This document shows positions 23,131 to 34,500 of a stretch of DNA of 64,000 bases, piece after piece (position 1 is the first letter of the stretch; the number at the start of each line of letters is the position of its first letter). The stretch is from NCBI GenBank assembly GCA_024516035.1, contig CM044959.1, positions 16,375,441 through 16,439,440 on the forward strand, read 5' to 3'. Made by a program: the position numbers and the translations under genes. Below the pieces are notes generated by a model. The model saw only the letters and a list, made by a program, of their open reading frames with translations, had not been told where the DNA came from and ran no database searches. Source of the DNA: Bactericera cockerelli (Eukaryota; Arthropoda; Insecta; Hemiptera; Triozidae).

Positions 23131-24566
23131 AAAAAAATCTACCTTGAAAGATGTAGAGTGTAGAGCAAAAAAGTTCCGTTAATTCTGAACCAGCCTGTAA
23201 ATAATTTTAAACACTTCTGTACACATTACAATTCGTAGCGGGTTTTATTTTATCAGAAACAAGAGCAAGCTTTTCTTTATTTACTTTGCTCCACATAATA
23301 CCTCTTGAAATCCAGGGCCGAGTTTCCAACTAACCGGTCATAGAAGGAATACCGGTCTGAGGTCTGTCAACTCTTTTTTTCTTTCCTCAAACTGTCATAA
23401 CCCTCGAAATTCAGCCAAAAAACCCATACTTATTGTGGGATTAGTATAAGACAGTATTAGTATACTGTAATTAATTATTTATTTTTTTAGTGATGCTATA
23501 TATATTTTATTTTGTTCACATTCTATTCAGCTAAAGTCACACAAAGTTTTTGACTTTGGCAATCCAGAGAGAACACTTTCTGCGTTACCTCTCTAGAATT
23601 GTACCACTAGTTTCATTTCATGCAATCAAAATTTCCAATCTTTCAATGTAGATACTTGAACTTTTCTTACAATGCAAGTTTCCTCATTTTTTCATGCTCT
23701 TTTCAAATCATCGAAACTCGAAACACCCTCAGATGAGCTCTAAGCTCCATGTCTGAAAACGATCCTGTCTTCCCAACCTTAACTTATTGTAAACCGTACT
23801 TGAAAGTTAAGTGTTACTTGAAACATTTTTCTTTTAATTGGCGGCAAGATTTATTTTATTTGTTTCTCTTCTTATGAGAGTTTCATTTATTATATTTCCA
23901 ACAATAGGCTGAAATCTATCAGTGCTTCTCTTGAAATACTGGATGGCTGCTAGAAACCTTTGCACTAGTCATTGCAGAATTTGCAGATATATTTTTTTAA
24001 GTCTGGTCTCAAACTCACGATAGCTGTGGCATAAGGATCCGTCATACCAAAATTTACTCTGCTTGTAGCATTTACGTGCTTATACGTCGTTTTGGTCAAG
24101 ATAATATCCTTATTTATACTGACAAGAAATAAATACCTATTGACATATAACTTTTTGTGTAAAATTCTATGGGATAACTTTTATGTGTGCGTTTCAACCT
24201 GTCCTTAATTTGAGTCAAAGAGTACTGCATGGGAGAATATCTAAAATAATATTTCCTGAGCCTATCGATTTATGTGGATCTTTAGACAAAATTCATTATA
24301 TATATGTCCGAAGCTATTTTTTTCATTAATGTTGTACTTAACCCGGGTCGAACAATTTTTTTTCCCTATATAAATATTAAGAGTACAGAACCGAGAGCTC
24401 AAAGCATAGAAATTTTCCCAAGTGTTCTTGTGATTTACAGTAAATAATATGTAAGCTCAATTAATTTTCTGTTTTCTGTTTAATTTCTTTACTTTCGCCA
24501 ACAAATAGGTACCTACTTTTTCGAAGAAGAAAAAAGAACGCACGTAAAAATGTGTAGATGAAAGCA
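23131..24566. other. No exon or recognised repeat
   Basis: 1.4 kb of AT-rich intron DNA. No ORF with a recognisable domain and no tRNA-like boxes. Confidence 0.5.
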
Positions 24567-24574
24567 CATAATTA

Positions 24575-24773
24575 TTATCATCATAGGGTGGCGTCATGGT
24601 GAACGATGGTAGCCAGACAGTGATAGAATGACTCAGCACTTCTACCACTGTCTTTACAAGGAGGCTAATAATTGACAAGATCCCCCAGAACCAAGCCAAT
24701 GCTGGTCTACTCCCTATTTATAGTTCCCCAGCCAGACTACTGGTCTCCTCGCTGTTCATAGTCCCCCAGCCAG
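24575..24773 (-). mobile_element. SINE-E with TSD
   Basis: Body plus two partial 38-bp units. Flanked by acataatt (24567-24574 and 24774-24781). The overlapping 80-codon ORF is only the SINE read through. Confidence 0.8.
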
Positions 24774-25054
24774 ACATAATTGTTATACTAACATAAAAAC
24801 AACGGATAAAATAATTATATAGTGAGTGACGCAAGGTACTAATTTCGGCTTATTATTATCTGACCAGGGTTTTCAGTAAGCCTTTTACAATTAACACAGC
24901 GACCTAAATAGATCTATTGTGACCAGTTGATTCTCCGTGGTTTTCAAGTCCTGATTGAGATAGATAGTTAGGACGGAGTTTCACCCTGCAATAAAAGTGT
25001 CGAGATGTCGAGAGATCAACAGGATTACAACGAGGGAGGATAGGGGAAGATCTT

Positions 25055-25235
25055 TTTTTTTAACGTTGCTTTTAACTGCAAGGTCATATCAAATGATTTT
25101 TCTTTGTGTTATTATGTCACAATTTTAGTGGGTAGCGCAGAATCATAGGACTTTACCACTTTAATTTACAATATCTTGTATTATTTTTTTGCCTAAGATT
25201 CTGCAAGGTCATATCACGACGGGGGAAGACCTTTG
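25055..25235 (-). mobile_element. SINE-A fragment holding a 109-bp insert
   Basis: SINE-A tail ('aacgttgcttttaactgca', 'catatcacgacgggg') is split by family N at 25092-25200. The 16-bp duplication ctgcaaggtcatatca (25076-25091 and 25201-25216) is perfect. Confidence 0.8.
25092..25200 (+). mobile_element. Family N short retroposon, intact copy
   Basis: 109 bp flanked by a perfect 16-bp duplication, so it transposed as a unit. It matches 2146-2221 plus 2361-2405 and shows the uninterrupted site of the SINE found there. No coding capacity; orientation unknown. Confidence 0.75.
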
Positions 25236-25805
25236 TCTCGGTTAATGGAGCAGATATAAAGTAGGTGTAATTGTTAGAATAGACATTTTTCTGGTTCCAG
25301 GAAGAGATATAAAATAGGTGTCTCGGTTAATGGAGCAGATATAAAGTAGGTGTAATTATTAGAATAGACATTTTCTGGTTCCAGGAAGAGATATAAAGTA
25401 GGTGTCTCGGTTAATGGAGCAGATATAAAGTAGGTGTAATTGTTAGAATAGACATTTTCTGGTTCCAGGAAGAGATATAAAGTAGGTGTCTCGGTTAATG
25501 GAGCAGATATAAAGTAGGTGTAATTGTTAGAATAGACATTTTCTGGTTCCAGGAAGAGATATAAAGTAGGTGTCTCGGTTAATGGAGCAGATATAAAGTA
25601 GGTGTAATTGTTAGAATAGACATTTTCTGGTTCCAGGAAGAGATATAAAGTAGGTGTCTCGGTTAATGGAGCAGATATAAAGTAGGTGTAATTGTTAGAA
25701 TAGACATTTTCTGGTTCCAGGAAGAGATATAAAGTAGGTGTCTCGGTTAATGGAGCAGATATAAAGTAGGTGTAATTGTTAGAATAGACATTTTTCTGGT
25801 TCCAG
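25236..25805 (+). repeat. Minisatellite duplicating the Bx exon 2 acceptor
   Basis: Seven units of 84-85 bp start at 25236, 25321, 25405, 25489, 25573, 25657 and 25741. Every unit contains 'agacattttctggttccag'. In the last unit the AG at 25804-25805 is the real acceptor of exon 2; in the other six the AG (ending 25300, 25384, 25468, 25552, 25636, 25720) is followed by gaagagatataaa. Units are almost identical (1-3 differences). Each unit also holds an internal near-duplication of 'agatataaagtaggtgt'. Confidence 0.95.
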
Positions 25806-25931
25806 GCTCTTCGGCAGCACTGGCTACTGCGCCGCCTGCTCCAAGGTGATTCCCGCTTTCGAAATGGTGATGAGGGCCAGGAACAATGTCTACCATCTGG
25901 AGTGCTTCGCCTGCCAGCAGTGCAACCACAG
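25806..25931 (+). CDS. Bx: Beadex/LMO, exon with first half of LIM2
   Basis: Encodes residues 83-125 of the conserved form. Starts [13 protein letters not shown], with LIM2 ligands C91-C94-H113-C116-C119-C122, and ends at NH(R). [19 protein letters not shown] matches LMO1/3 closely. The first base completes Arg83, and the exon ends two bases into Arg125, before donor gtgaga at 25932. Length is 126 nt, a multiple of three, so skipping would keep frame but remove the first zinc site of LIM2. It lies directly after the acceptor array; use of any upstream copy of the acceptor would put a stop codon in frame 15 codons into the added sequence. Confidence 0.95.
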
Positions 25932-26044
25932 GTGAGAAGTTATGCCTGACTTAGTTCACTTTTTTTAGGGACAGAAATTAATACACGATCCCAGAAGTGA
26001 AATTCGTTATTAATTAATACAGGAAGGAAATGAGTATAAAAGAA

Positions 26045-26270
26045 TATAAAAAAACTGAAATCGCAGCAAAAAAATACAAAAACGAACTCAATCCTTCCGA
26101 TGTTTAACATTAGAAACTGTCGGAAGTAAAATATTCCAAGGACAAAAGTTTTATTTCGAGTTATCGAGATATCAAATAAGGGGCGAAGTTCGACAAGGGC
26201 TGAAGAATTCTTCGGAGTTAACGGGATTTTCGACCTATCGGGATTTCGAGTTATCGAGATTCTACTGTAA
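26045..26270 (+). repeat. Family H copy next to pogo-like remnant
   Basis: 26045-26132 matches family H. 26150-26270 has repeated 'tttcgagttatcgagat' motifs and ends 'gagattctactgta', which reads on the reverse strand as TACAGTAGAATCTC, a pogo/Tigger-type terminus. The other end was not found. Confidence 0.5.
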
Positions 26271-26508
26271 TTATTATTTGGGATTTGCAATGAAAAAGCT
26301 GACTGAAAAGTTCATCCTGATTTTAATTGTTTAATACCAATGAATGAAACTTTGTTTATACTTTGAGATTAAAGGGACTCTTTATATTCTCATTCTTGCT
26401 GTATGAACTTGAACAACTAAACATTATAGAATTATTTTAGAAGCTCATAATTTTATTTTACTGTCATGAAATGGAGGTCTGACTGAGTGTGCAATTAGAA
26501 ATCAAGTA

Positions 26509-26691
26509 ATAATAATAATAATAATAACACTCTTTAGTATAAGGTAACCACCAGGCGAAGTTGATAATTATTTAAATTATTTTTTACCACCTAACCCTCA
26601 GAGTCTAGTTATTATGTGGTCACAAATTCAAATTGATGAGCAAAAATTCATGCACTGGGTGGGTTTCGAACCAACTGATCCCTATGCCGCG
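26509..26691 (-). mobile_element. SINE-C with TSD, head truncated
   Basis: Starts in (aat)n and runs through the body to the B box, stopping before the A box. 9-bp duplication aatcaagta at 26500-26508 and 26692-26700. Confidence 0.85.
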
Positions 26692-26999
26692 AATCAAGTA
26701 GATTCGCTTGTTCAAATTCCAACCTACATGGTCCTAGAATATTATACTTTATTTGCAATATAAAACCATACCTGACCTATAGGACTATCAATAGAAGAAA
26801 GTACAACGATAACATGATACTAAACTTAGTAGAAAGTGTGTTTTTCCAACAATACACAATAACAGAGGAGTTTTCTTCTTCTTATTTTACGGTGTTTTAG
26901 CTAGGCCCTTAGCCTGTTGTTCATGCCGGTGAGGAGTTTTTATGCTGTTAGCAAGTGTTGCGTTCAGGTTCTTTCCGCACTAAACTTGTTCCTTCTCCT

Positions 27000-27620
27000 A
27001 CCTATTCTCACTCTCACTCCACGCTACTTCCCACTATTTCTTATTTTTTTTATTCTCTTTCTTCCTCTCCTCCTTCTCTTGTATTCGTCTCCTCCATCTC
27101 CTCTGTCTCTTTCTTCTCTTTGGTCATTTATGTAAAAATAAAGTAAACCAAATTCAAAATCAAAATTCTTTTCTTTCTCCATTTCTATCTCCATCTTCTC
27201 TGTTTCTTTTTTTCTTCTTTTCTTTCTCCATCTCCTCTATTTATTTTTTTCTTATTTTATTTCTCCATCTCTTCCACCAACTCATCTTATTTCATTCAGC
27301 TCTTCCCCTTATACGTTTCTTTGCCTCTTCTCTTACTTCTTCTCATTCTCATCATCTCCCAAGCTTTCTTTCTTCCTCTCCTCCTTCTCTTGTATTCATC
27401 TCTTCCATCTCCTCTGTCTCTTTCTTTCTTCTTTTCTTTCTCCATCTCTTCCTCCAACTCATATTATTTCATTATGCACTTCCTTTTATATGTTTCTTTG
27501 CCACTTCTCTTACTTCTTCTCATTCTTATCATCTCCTCCTACAATTTCTTTTTTTTTTTACCTCCTCTCTCCCCCTTTTCCTTCGTCTCCTTCTACCACC
27601 CTCTTTCTTCATTTCCCTCA
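27000..27620 (+). repeat. Pyrimidine-rich degenerate minisatellite
   Basis: C/T-dominated + strand with recurring 'tttctttctccatctc', 'cctctcctccttctcttgta' (27062 and 27375) and 'ccatctcctctgtctctttc' (27098 and 27408). The long Leu/Ser/Pro ORFs come from this composition. Confidence 0.8.
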
Positions 27621-27863
27621 CATCTTCAACTCTAATTCACATAAATACAAACACATAAAACGCTGTATACGTAGAGTCCCACACGCTTTGATTTATGTCT
27701 TCATTTCAACTTGTTACGTCCTTACTTTCTAATACCTTTACAAGACAGGGTGTGCGTTTTCCCCTTCTGTGAATGTACGTCGGTGTTTCTTCTTTTGTAC
27801 GTTTTTTTTTATTTTTTTTTTTTTTTTTTTTTTAAATGTAGCATTACTTCAGGGCATTACTAC

Positions 27864-28013
27864 GTACCTAACCCTCAAAGTCTTATTATTATGTGGTCAC
27901 AAACTCAATTTAATGAGGAAAAATTCATGCACTGGGTGGGATTTGAACCAATGGAACCCTACGCTACCTGGATTACCAGACTAGCGCGTGAACCACTTGA
28001 CTACCAGTGCACA
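27864..28013 (-). mobile_element. SINE-C, head intact, 3' end missing
   Basis: Complete tRNA-like head on the reverse strand ('tggtagtcaagtggttcacg', loop 'ctggtaatc', B box 'ggttcaaatccc') plus half the body. It abuts text that follows a T-run at 27808-27833. Confidence 0.85.
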
Positions 28014-28223
28014 CCATTTAGTTGAAGTATCTATAAATATGCTTTCTCTGGAGGTTAACGGATTAAGAAAGCCCCATGGACCGCATAGTATGCTCACAGT
28101 ATTTGGTTAATCACAAGAATGCCCCAGTTCTTTCAACCCAGCTGACTAAATATTTGCCATACTCTGTGCTCGCTCAATCGACTAGGAAGATCATATTTTA
28201 GCTTTACTAATTTGATCGATAAA

Positions 28224-28348
28224 GTTATCACATTTGTGTTAATCACTTTCGTGATATCACATAAAATCTACCCTGAAAAAGGTACTTCAACTAGCGACCT
28301 CCAGGTTACAAGTCCACCGCCTTATCGATCAAGCTGCTGAAATCGGTT
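28224..28348 (-). mobile_element. SINE-B with internal deletion
   Basis: Has the 3' end, then a gap of about 20 bp in the body, then the head through 'cgatcaagctgctgaaatcgg'. Confidence 0.85.
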
Positions 28349-28724
28349 TTTGATCGACAAATCAAGCTAATACAAAAAAAAAAAAAAAAATTAGGAAAAA
28401 TCTGTCCGAACAAAGTTTGCTTTAATCTGCCATCCCCTCTGTTTCCACACAAGTTAACAGAAAAAGCTGGGAATATGTGAGCAGTTTAGTTGCCTATCAT
28501 GCAAGCAACGTCAAGTGTCACTGTATCATAATATTGTTTTTAAAAAAGCTGTCAAGAATTTTAGTCATCAAAAAAGGCAACTGGAAAAAAATACTATGCT
28601 CACCCAAATTTTCATAAATGGCTCACAGATAAAATAAAATAAAACGCAAATGTATGATTGTTATTTTCTGCTTTCGGAACACTACGGGCGGAATTAAATG
28701 ACATTTTATAATAATAATGACATT
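28349..28724. other. No gene seen
   Basis: An A-run of about 17 at 28374-28390, then AT-rich DNA. Confidence 0.5.
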
Positions 28725-28963
28725 TTATAATAATAATAACACTCTTTAGTGGAAGGTAACCAGGCGAGGTTAATGCTCATAAAAATTTCTACCAACTAAA
28801 CTTCAGATTCTTATTATTATGTGATTAAAAAAAATCCTGTGAGAAATCAAAATAATGAGAAAAAATCTTGGCACTGGGTGGGATTCAAACCAACGCGCAA
28901 CGGATCCCTACACTACCTGGATTACCAGACCAGCGCCAATGCACACTTGACTACCAATGCACA
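28725..28963 (-). mobile_element. SINE-C, full length with insertions
   Basis: (aat)n end, body with a short A-rich insertion near 28830, B box, and head ending 'acttgactaccaatgcaca'. Preceded by a duplicated 'atgacattttataataata'. Confidence 0.8.
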
Positions 28964-29194
28964 TTTTTGTTATACCTCTATGGACTTGGGTCTAGATTGT
29001 GAGTAACTGAGTATTGTTTTAAATGAGGAAGTGCAAGCTCAGAGCTCTGAATCAAACATGTGATCTCAATTTTGTCTATTAATTTCACCCTTACACGCCG
29101 AAGGTAATTGTACGAAGGCGGGTTTAGGTAAGTGTGACATAACTCTTGTGTTAACACAAATACCCATAGTGCTCCATAAGGGACATAGGTAATA

Positions 29195-29240
29195 CATCAT
29201 AATTATAATTATATGATTATATAATCATAATTATATGATC
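29195..29240. repeat. AT-only palindromic cluster
   Basis: Includes the perfect 16-bp palindrome atgattatataatcat, flanked by repeated 'ataattatatgat'. Probably an unstable AT microsatellite. Confidence 0.7.
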
Positions 29241-29587
29241 AGTAAAATTAGTTACAATTAAATTCAAAAGTATATTTGTATTTAAGAAAAAATTTACAAT
29301 GGGTTGACAAGTAATTACAGTATAAATTGCAATGACAATAAAAATTGGTTAAATAAAAAGAGGAAGACTTGTGAAATCAAGCTCAGCCTTTGAACTCTTC
29401 CTCTTCATCAGAATACATGTCCAACACACCTGTCCTTAAAAACCACAGCTTGGAAAAAAAAAAAAAAATCGTTTGAAATTCCACTAAAAAGTTCGTGTAC
29501 ATCCATAGTGTAAAAGCACAATCATATTATAATTAGAGATGTATACGTATATTAATTTTATATTTTAAATCTCATGGATGAGGTTTA

Positions 29588-29690
29588 TTTAAGTAGATGG
29601 CTTGTGAGTTTCCACCGAATAAAGGGTAAAACCCCCGTCGTGATATGACGTGATATGTATTTGAAAGCGACGTTAAACCCAAATTTTATT
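29588..29690 (+). mobile_element. SINE-A 3' end fragment
   Basis: 'gtgagtttccaccgaataaa', 'gggtaaaacccccgtcgtga', 'gaaagcgacgttaaaccca'. Confidence 0.8.
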
Positions 29691-29962
29691 AATTTATTAT
29701 TGATAAAATTATTTAATATGATAAATCCCAAGAGTTGACCGGGATTCGAACCCGATTCCTACAGTTTACCGGTCGAGGTCGACAGAATCCTCATGTGAAA
29801 TTTGATCAAAATATTGTAGGTTCGACTACAGGATGGTGACTTGGTGGGTTTTCTTCAGTCCATCAATGTCTTCTTATCCGCCACAAGTTCTGCCACTTTT
29901 GTATGACCACAAGGAATTTGAAAGGAAATCCTAGGAAGCAATTTTGTGTGAGAATGAGTTTT

Positions 29963-30197
29963 TGACATTTTCATGTCTTTGCTCTGGCACATAACCAAAA
30001 TTATGTAACGAAATTAAGTAACGAAATTATGTAACGAAATTATGTAACGAAATTATGTGACGAAATTATGTAACGAAATATTAAATTGACATTTTCATGT
30101 CTTTGCTCTGGCACATAACCAAAATTATGTAACGAAATTATGTGACGAAATTATGTAACGAAATTATGTGACGAAATTATGTAACGAAATATTAAAT
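29963..30197 (+). repeat. Compound 13-bp array, duplicated as a block
   Basis: Two blocks (29963-30086 and 30087-30197) each start 'tgacattttcatgtctttgc' and continue into 13-bp units aaattatgta/gacg: about six in the first block, five in the second. Both end 'aaatattaaat'. Confidence 0.9.
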
Positions 30198-32169
30198 TAT
30201 AAAAAGAGAGAAGAGAAAAAGTATGTGTCATGCGCACAATACGAAATTTGGTCAGTTAAGTTTTAGACCTTGAATAGTAAAGATGAAAATGTCCCAATAG
30301 TTGCAGACTCGTATGCAAGCGTTTTTTTCGTTATATTTTTGTTGCTTATTTCGTTTAAATTGATAGGTATTGTTAGTCTTTGAAAAATTATTGGGGCCAA
30401 TAATAAAATAAATTTACTTAGTACCTATAGTTAAATTAGTTTATTGTTCTGGTTGAATTAATTTGATACCTATAATAGGTATAGGTAGATCTGGTAGATA
30501 AAGATTGAGTTAGAAAGGATCCATAAATGAAGTCTGCATACCGAATTTCAAGTCTTTAGCTCTTACCGTTCTTAAGATAACTTGTTCACAGACACACGGA
30601 CACACACACACCGCACACACGGACCAATGGCTGAAAGTTTGGATTAAGGCTCTGGGGACCCTAAAACGTGTTTTGGCATTGAAAACTGACTATCGAAAAT
30701 TTTGGGTAGCTCCCTTACTTTCCTTTGTATAGGATAAGGAAATAAAAAATAAAATTCATATCATTATCATAATCATCATGGAACACAGCATCCCAGTTTT
30801 CTAAAACACTATAAGTACTTTTACATATTACATGCTTCCTGATTTTCAAGCACAAACTTTTAAATTTTCCTGCTGAACTTTTCACCCAATGGAAGACAAA
30901 GTTGCCTCCTCCAGGATCTACCCAATTCCTCCCCATACCTCCTACCTCCTCGGGAAATAAAATTTTGCGCATCGGAAAATTTTATTTTCACATCGTGATT
31001 TTAGTTTTAAAATTTTAATTTTTTGATGTTGAGCTCCCAAGAGCAGAGCTTCGTACACTCTCAGTTGTTATTAAGGAAAAAAAGAAAACTTTATTTGAAA
31101 GTTTAATATCAATATTATCAACAAAAAAAAAATCAATAGGTTATGTAACTTTTAGTAGGTCGGTTCTTACACTTTCTACAATACTAATTAAAAAATAAAA
31201 AAAAAACAAAAGAAAAAGAAAACCTAGGTTAACAAAAATAATTTTAAAGAAATATTTTAATCATATCTCTGTTAATCACAGATATGATTGAATCAGAAAT
31301 CAATATTTAAGAATCAATATAAATCAATATTAAAGGTATACCCTACGGCAATCTTTTTTAAGCAACTTAAGTTAAAACAAGTGGAAATATACTTCCTAAG
31401 CTATGTAGGTAGGTACCAGCAGGTACTTATTATCTTCTTGGCAGCAGAAATGTAGAAGTAAGAAAGTTATGTGTTTATATTCTTGCCATGACCACTTTCT
31501 TGTCTATTTTGGCTGGATGTAAACGTGCATACCTTAAACGTAAACTGTCTTCCTCGCTGAGCATGACAAGGATAATTCAATAATAATGGCGATACACCAA
31601 TATGTCATATTCCTCCTCAGATTTCGGCCTTTATTCCTATTAAAGGAGACCTATAGAATTATGGACGATTAATTAGAATCCTATATGTACGATGTTCGTG
31701 TTCAATTCAATAGTACATACAATAGGGGATACAATGAGACACCAGTGGGGAGGGAAAAGGGAGAGGATGTCACAGGTAGGGTGCGAAGAACAGACGGGTT
31801 AGTTATTCAAACCAGTGGCGAATTTCCCTTCATCGAGGAGGATGAAACTTACATCAGATACTTACGCTCTATACCGTGGTCAATATGATATCTACAGGCT
31901 GGTACACAATATTTTTAGATTATCATACACGTAAATTAATGTAATAGTATTATTGCGTGTGTATGCATAAAATAGATATACGATCGAGTATATACTCGTA
32001 TTATGTATAGTTTGTACAAACAAACTATGTTTAACAAGTGGCAAAGTTTGATGCTGGTTGGTAGCTTCATTATGACATATTGTACGAGGTGCTTTGTTAT
32101 TATAAACTGGTTGAAGTCCCACAAGAGAAGCCCCAATCTTCACACCGACCTCTGTTAGATCTATTAGTC
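30198..32169. other. Unassigned, some repeat-like text
   Basis: A (ca)-rich patch at 30590-30630 sits in text that reads like a repeat consensus, but no second copy is in the window. The 31685-31888 and 30715-30972 ORFs show no known domain. Confidence 0.45.
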
Positions 32170-32366
32170 TGTCCCGGTAGCGCAGTGGTAAAGGCGGCAC
32201 TCTCTGAATCCAGAGGTCGCGGGTTCGAAACCCAGCCGGGACATGACAAACTATCCTCCCATTTGGGATTTTTACCACATTAAAATTGTCCTGGGCTTAC
32301 AGCTGGAATTATAGGACTTAATAGTCCTAATCGGGCATTATAAATAAGGCGATATTATTATTATTG
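32170..32366 (+). mobile_element. SINE-D, near consensus
   Basis: Head 'cccggtagcgcagtggtaaa', B box 'cgggttcgaaaccc'. The body is complete to 'aataaggcgatattattatt'. This is the best reference copy of the family here. Confidence 0.9.
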
Positions 32367-32869
32367 TGAACAAAGGTACTTTGGCTGAGGTACTTACGAT
32401 TAGCATTATAATTTTGTGCTTAGTATTAGTATCCTAACTGATAAAAGCATTTTTGAATCGTAATACCTATATTTCTACCGACATAATATCTCAACAGGAT
32501 AATCGGAAACTAATAACTCATAGATGCAATAATTTTGTTATTTTTCTAAATGTAGCTGAGCTTTGAATTCGACACTATGTCTTGACATGAGAGTATTGTA
32601 GACTACATTACACTGTACATACTAAGTAATGTACAAATTGCTCGTATGCAGTGCTCTGTACATAGTGTAGGAATCTCTCTCCTGATAATTCCTGCATCTC
32701 TCAATTGCCCAACTAGCGACTACACACCACGTCTCAAAAAGAGGTTGTTTTCAAAAACGCACCTTTTTTTCTAACCAATTGTTTTTTATAAACATACATA
32801 AAGGTCAAGATAAATTTTCTCTGAATAATATAATTATTCTCAACTTTCAGATTATTACAAGAGCAATTA

Positions 32870-32939
32870 TTTATAAGCACATAATACCACCATCATTTGA
32901 ATATATTCAAATGATGGTAGTTTTATGTTCTTATAAGTG
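32870..32939. repeat. Long palindrome, perfect 30-bp core
   Basis: 32889-32918 is a perfect palindrome (arm accatcatttgaata). Imperfect pairing continues outward ('tttataagcacata' with 'tatgttcttataag'), giving a fold-back of about 70 bp without a loop. Confidence 0.85.
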
Positions 32940-34094
32940 TATATGTCGTCGATAAGTCGACTAATTATTATCATCATCATTATTATTATTATTATTATTA
33001 CTGTAAGTCGAATATAAAAATATTTGTTTCAACAGTAGTTCAATCACATGTGAGTCGTAAAGAAATACATATAGGGTCAAATGGGAAATACCCATCCCAT
33101 TTTTCGTGAGCCCGAGTGTAGATAGATTACTATAGTGGACGGGGAATTTGGATGTGTCACTCAAAATGTTTCCAACACTCCAGAGTCCCTGAATTCGTAG
33201 ATAAATATTAAAATGCCCCTTCAATTATTTACCGGGTGATGGATCATGAGAAATAACTAGGCTAAATAAACAAATGATTACTCATCTGTGAAGGGAAAAT
33301 TTGGTAGTTTTGGCGCATCCACCACTTTGCATAAATTAGATTTTCTTTGTTTGATTAGGAATAATTATAATATCGCCTTATACATATATACTGCCCTTAT
33401 GAACAGACGTGTAAAATATGAGAAAACCAAAGCTAGACCTTGATTTAGCATGAAAAATTACACTGATTTGTTGTATCATCCTCTGGATTTTCCCAAAAAA
33501 AGTTCATGATTCCGCGAGGTTCATCGAAACTTCGTTTGATCAAAGTATCGAGTGATGGGTCAATTGTGCGTAGAATTCAACGTAGATTTCGAACATCTAA
33601 TAATAAACAAAAACATTTTTTGTTATCCAGGAGTGTACCTTGTAATAATAAATAGGGAGTTCTATTTGAAAATCGAAAGTTGGTGCCTATTTCACTACTT
33701 TTGGGATACCATGTAGAATTTTTCGATTCCACCAAAAAATGGGCTAACTTGTTTTAAAACTAGGTACATACTAAAATTCGAGTCTTTATCTTCACCCGTT
33801 AAAAAGATAAACATCCGTTCCGGGACTTTTCATTTACTGTAACGGTAGTATTGGCATATCCACTAACATTTGATACCATTGGCCATTGGTCTACGATTTT
33901 GTTTTAATCATTTCAATACTTATACATTACGAATGACGATTAAGAATAGTAATCAATCCATTGGTCAACCCTGTATACTATAAATGGGTGGGGAGTTGAT
34001 ATCGCAGTTATTGTTGTCATTAATTAGATAGGTATTTTGGGATAATATTTCGCAATATCGAATTTACAATATTTACTCTCCTGCCAACCCCTAC
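32940..34094. other. No gene seen
   Basis: An (att)n run at 32980-33000 and a SINE-D tail scrap at about 33361-33400 (reverse), otherwise AT-rich. Confidence 0.5.
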
Positions 34095-34500
34095 GTTCTC
34101 CATTTTCTATCTCTTTTCTCCCTCTGTTAATCCCTTTTTCTCTTTCTCCCCTCTTTCTCTGTCCTCTCTCTTTTCTCTCTCTCCTCTCTCCCTCTCTCTC
34201 TCTCCATCTCTCTGCTCTCTATCTCTATCTCCCCTCTCTCTCTCCCTCCCTCTATCCCTCTCTCTTTCCTCTCTCTTTAGCTGTCTCTCCTTCTCTCTCT
34301 CCTCTCTCTCAACTCGCTCTCCCTCTCTCTATCCTCTCTCTCTCCTCTCCCTCTCTCTCTCTCCATCTCTCTGCTCTCTATACCTATCTCCCCTCTCTCT
34401 ACCTCCCTCCCTCTATCCCTGTCTTTCTCTCCTCTCTCTTTACCTGTCTCTTTCTCTCTCTATCTCTCTCTTTCTCTCTCCCTCCCTACCAACCGGTGTC
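34095..34500 (+). repeat. (CT)-rich microsatellite region
   Basis: Imperfect (tctc)n with recurring 'ctctccatctctctgctctc' (34202 and 34359) and 'ctctatccct', so part of it arose by a duplication of about 160 bp. Confidence 0.85.

Larger units (their letters stand above)
21638..25805 (+). other. Bx: Bx intron between LIM1 and LIM2 exons
   Basis: 4168 bp, from donor GTGAGC to acceptor TTCCAG. Contains a SINE-D, a pogo-like fold-back, two SINE-E copies, a SINE-A fragment with a nested element, and the seven-unit array that carries the acceptor. Confidence 0.9.

Noticed and set aside
25236..25805. CRISPR-like regular array
   Set aside because: Repeats are contiguous with no variable spacers, and the DNA is an animal intron.
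30540..30740. Suspected widespread transposon remnant (ca-rich patch and following text)
   Set aside because: Feels like a known repeat, but there is no second copy or end structure in the window, so it is not called.
32170..32240. tRNA genes (here and at every SINE head)
   Set aside because: A and B boxes are present, but the acceptor stems are poor and each is followed by the same family body; they are SINE heads.
31892..32278. 128-codon reverse ORF
   Set aside because: Its N-terminal third is the SINE-D read in reverse; the rest has no known domain or splice support.
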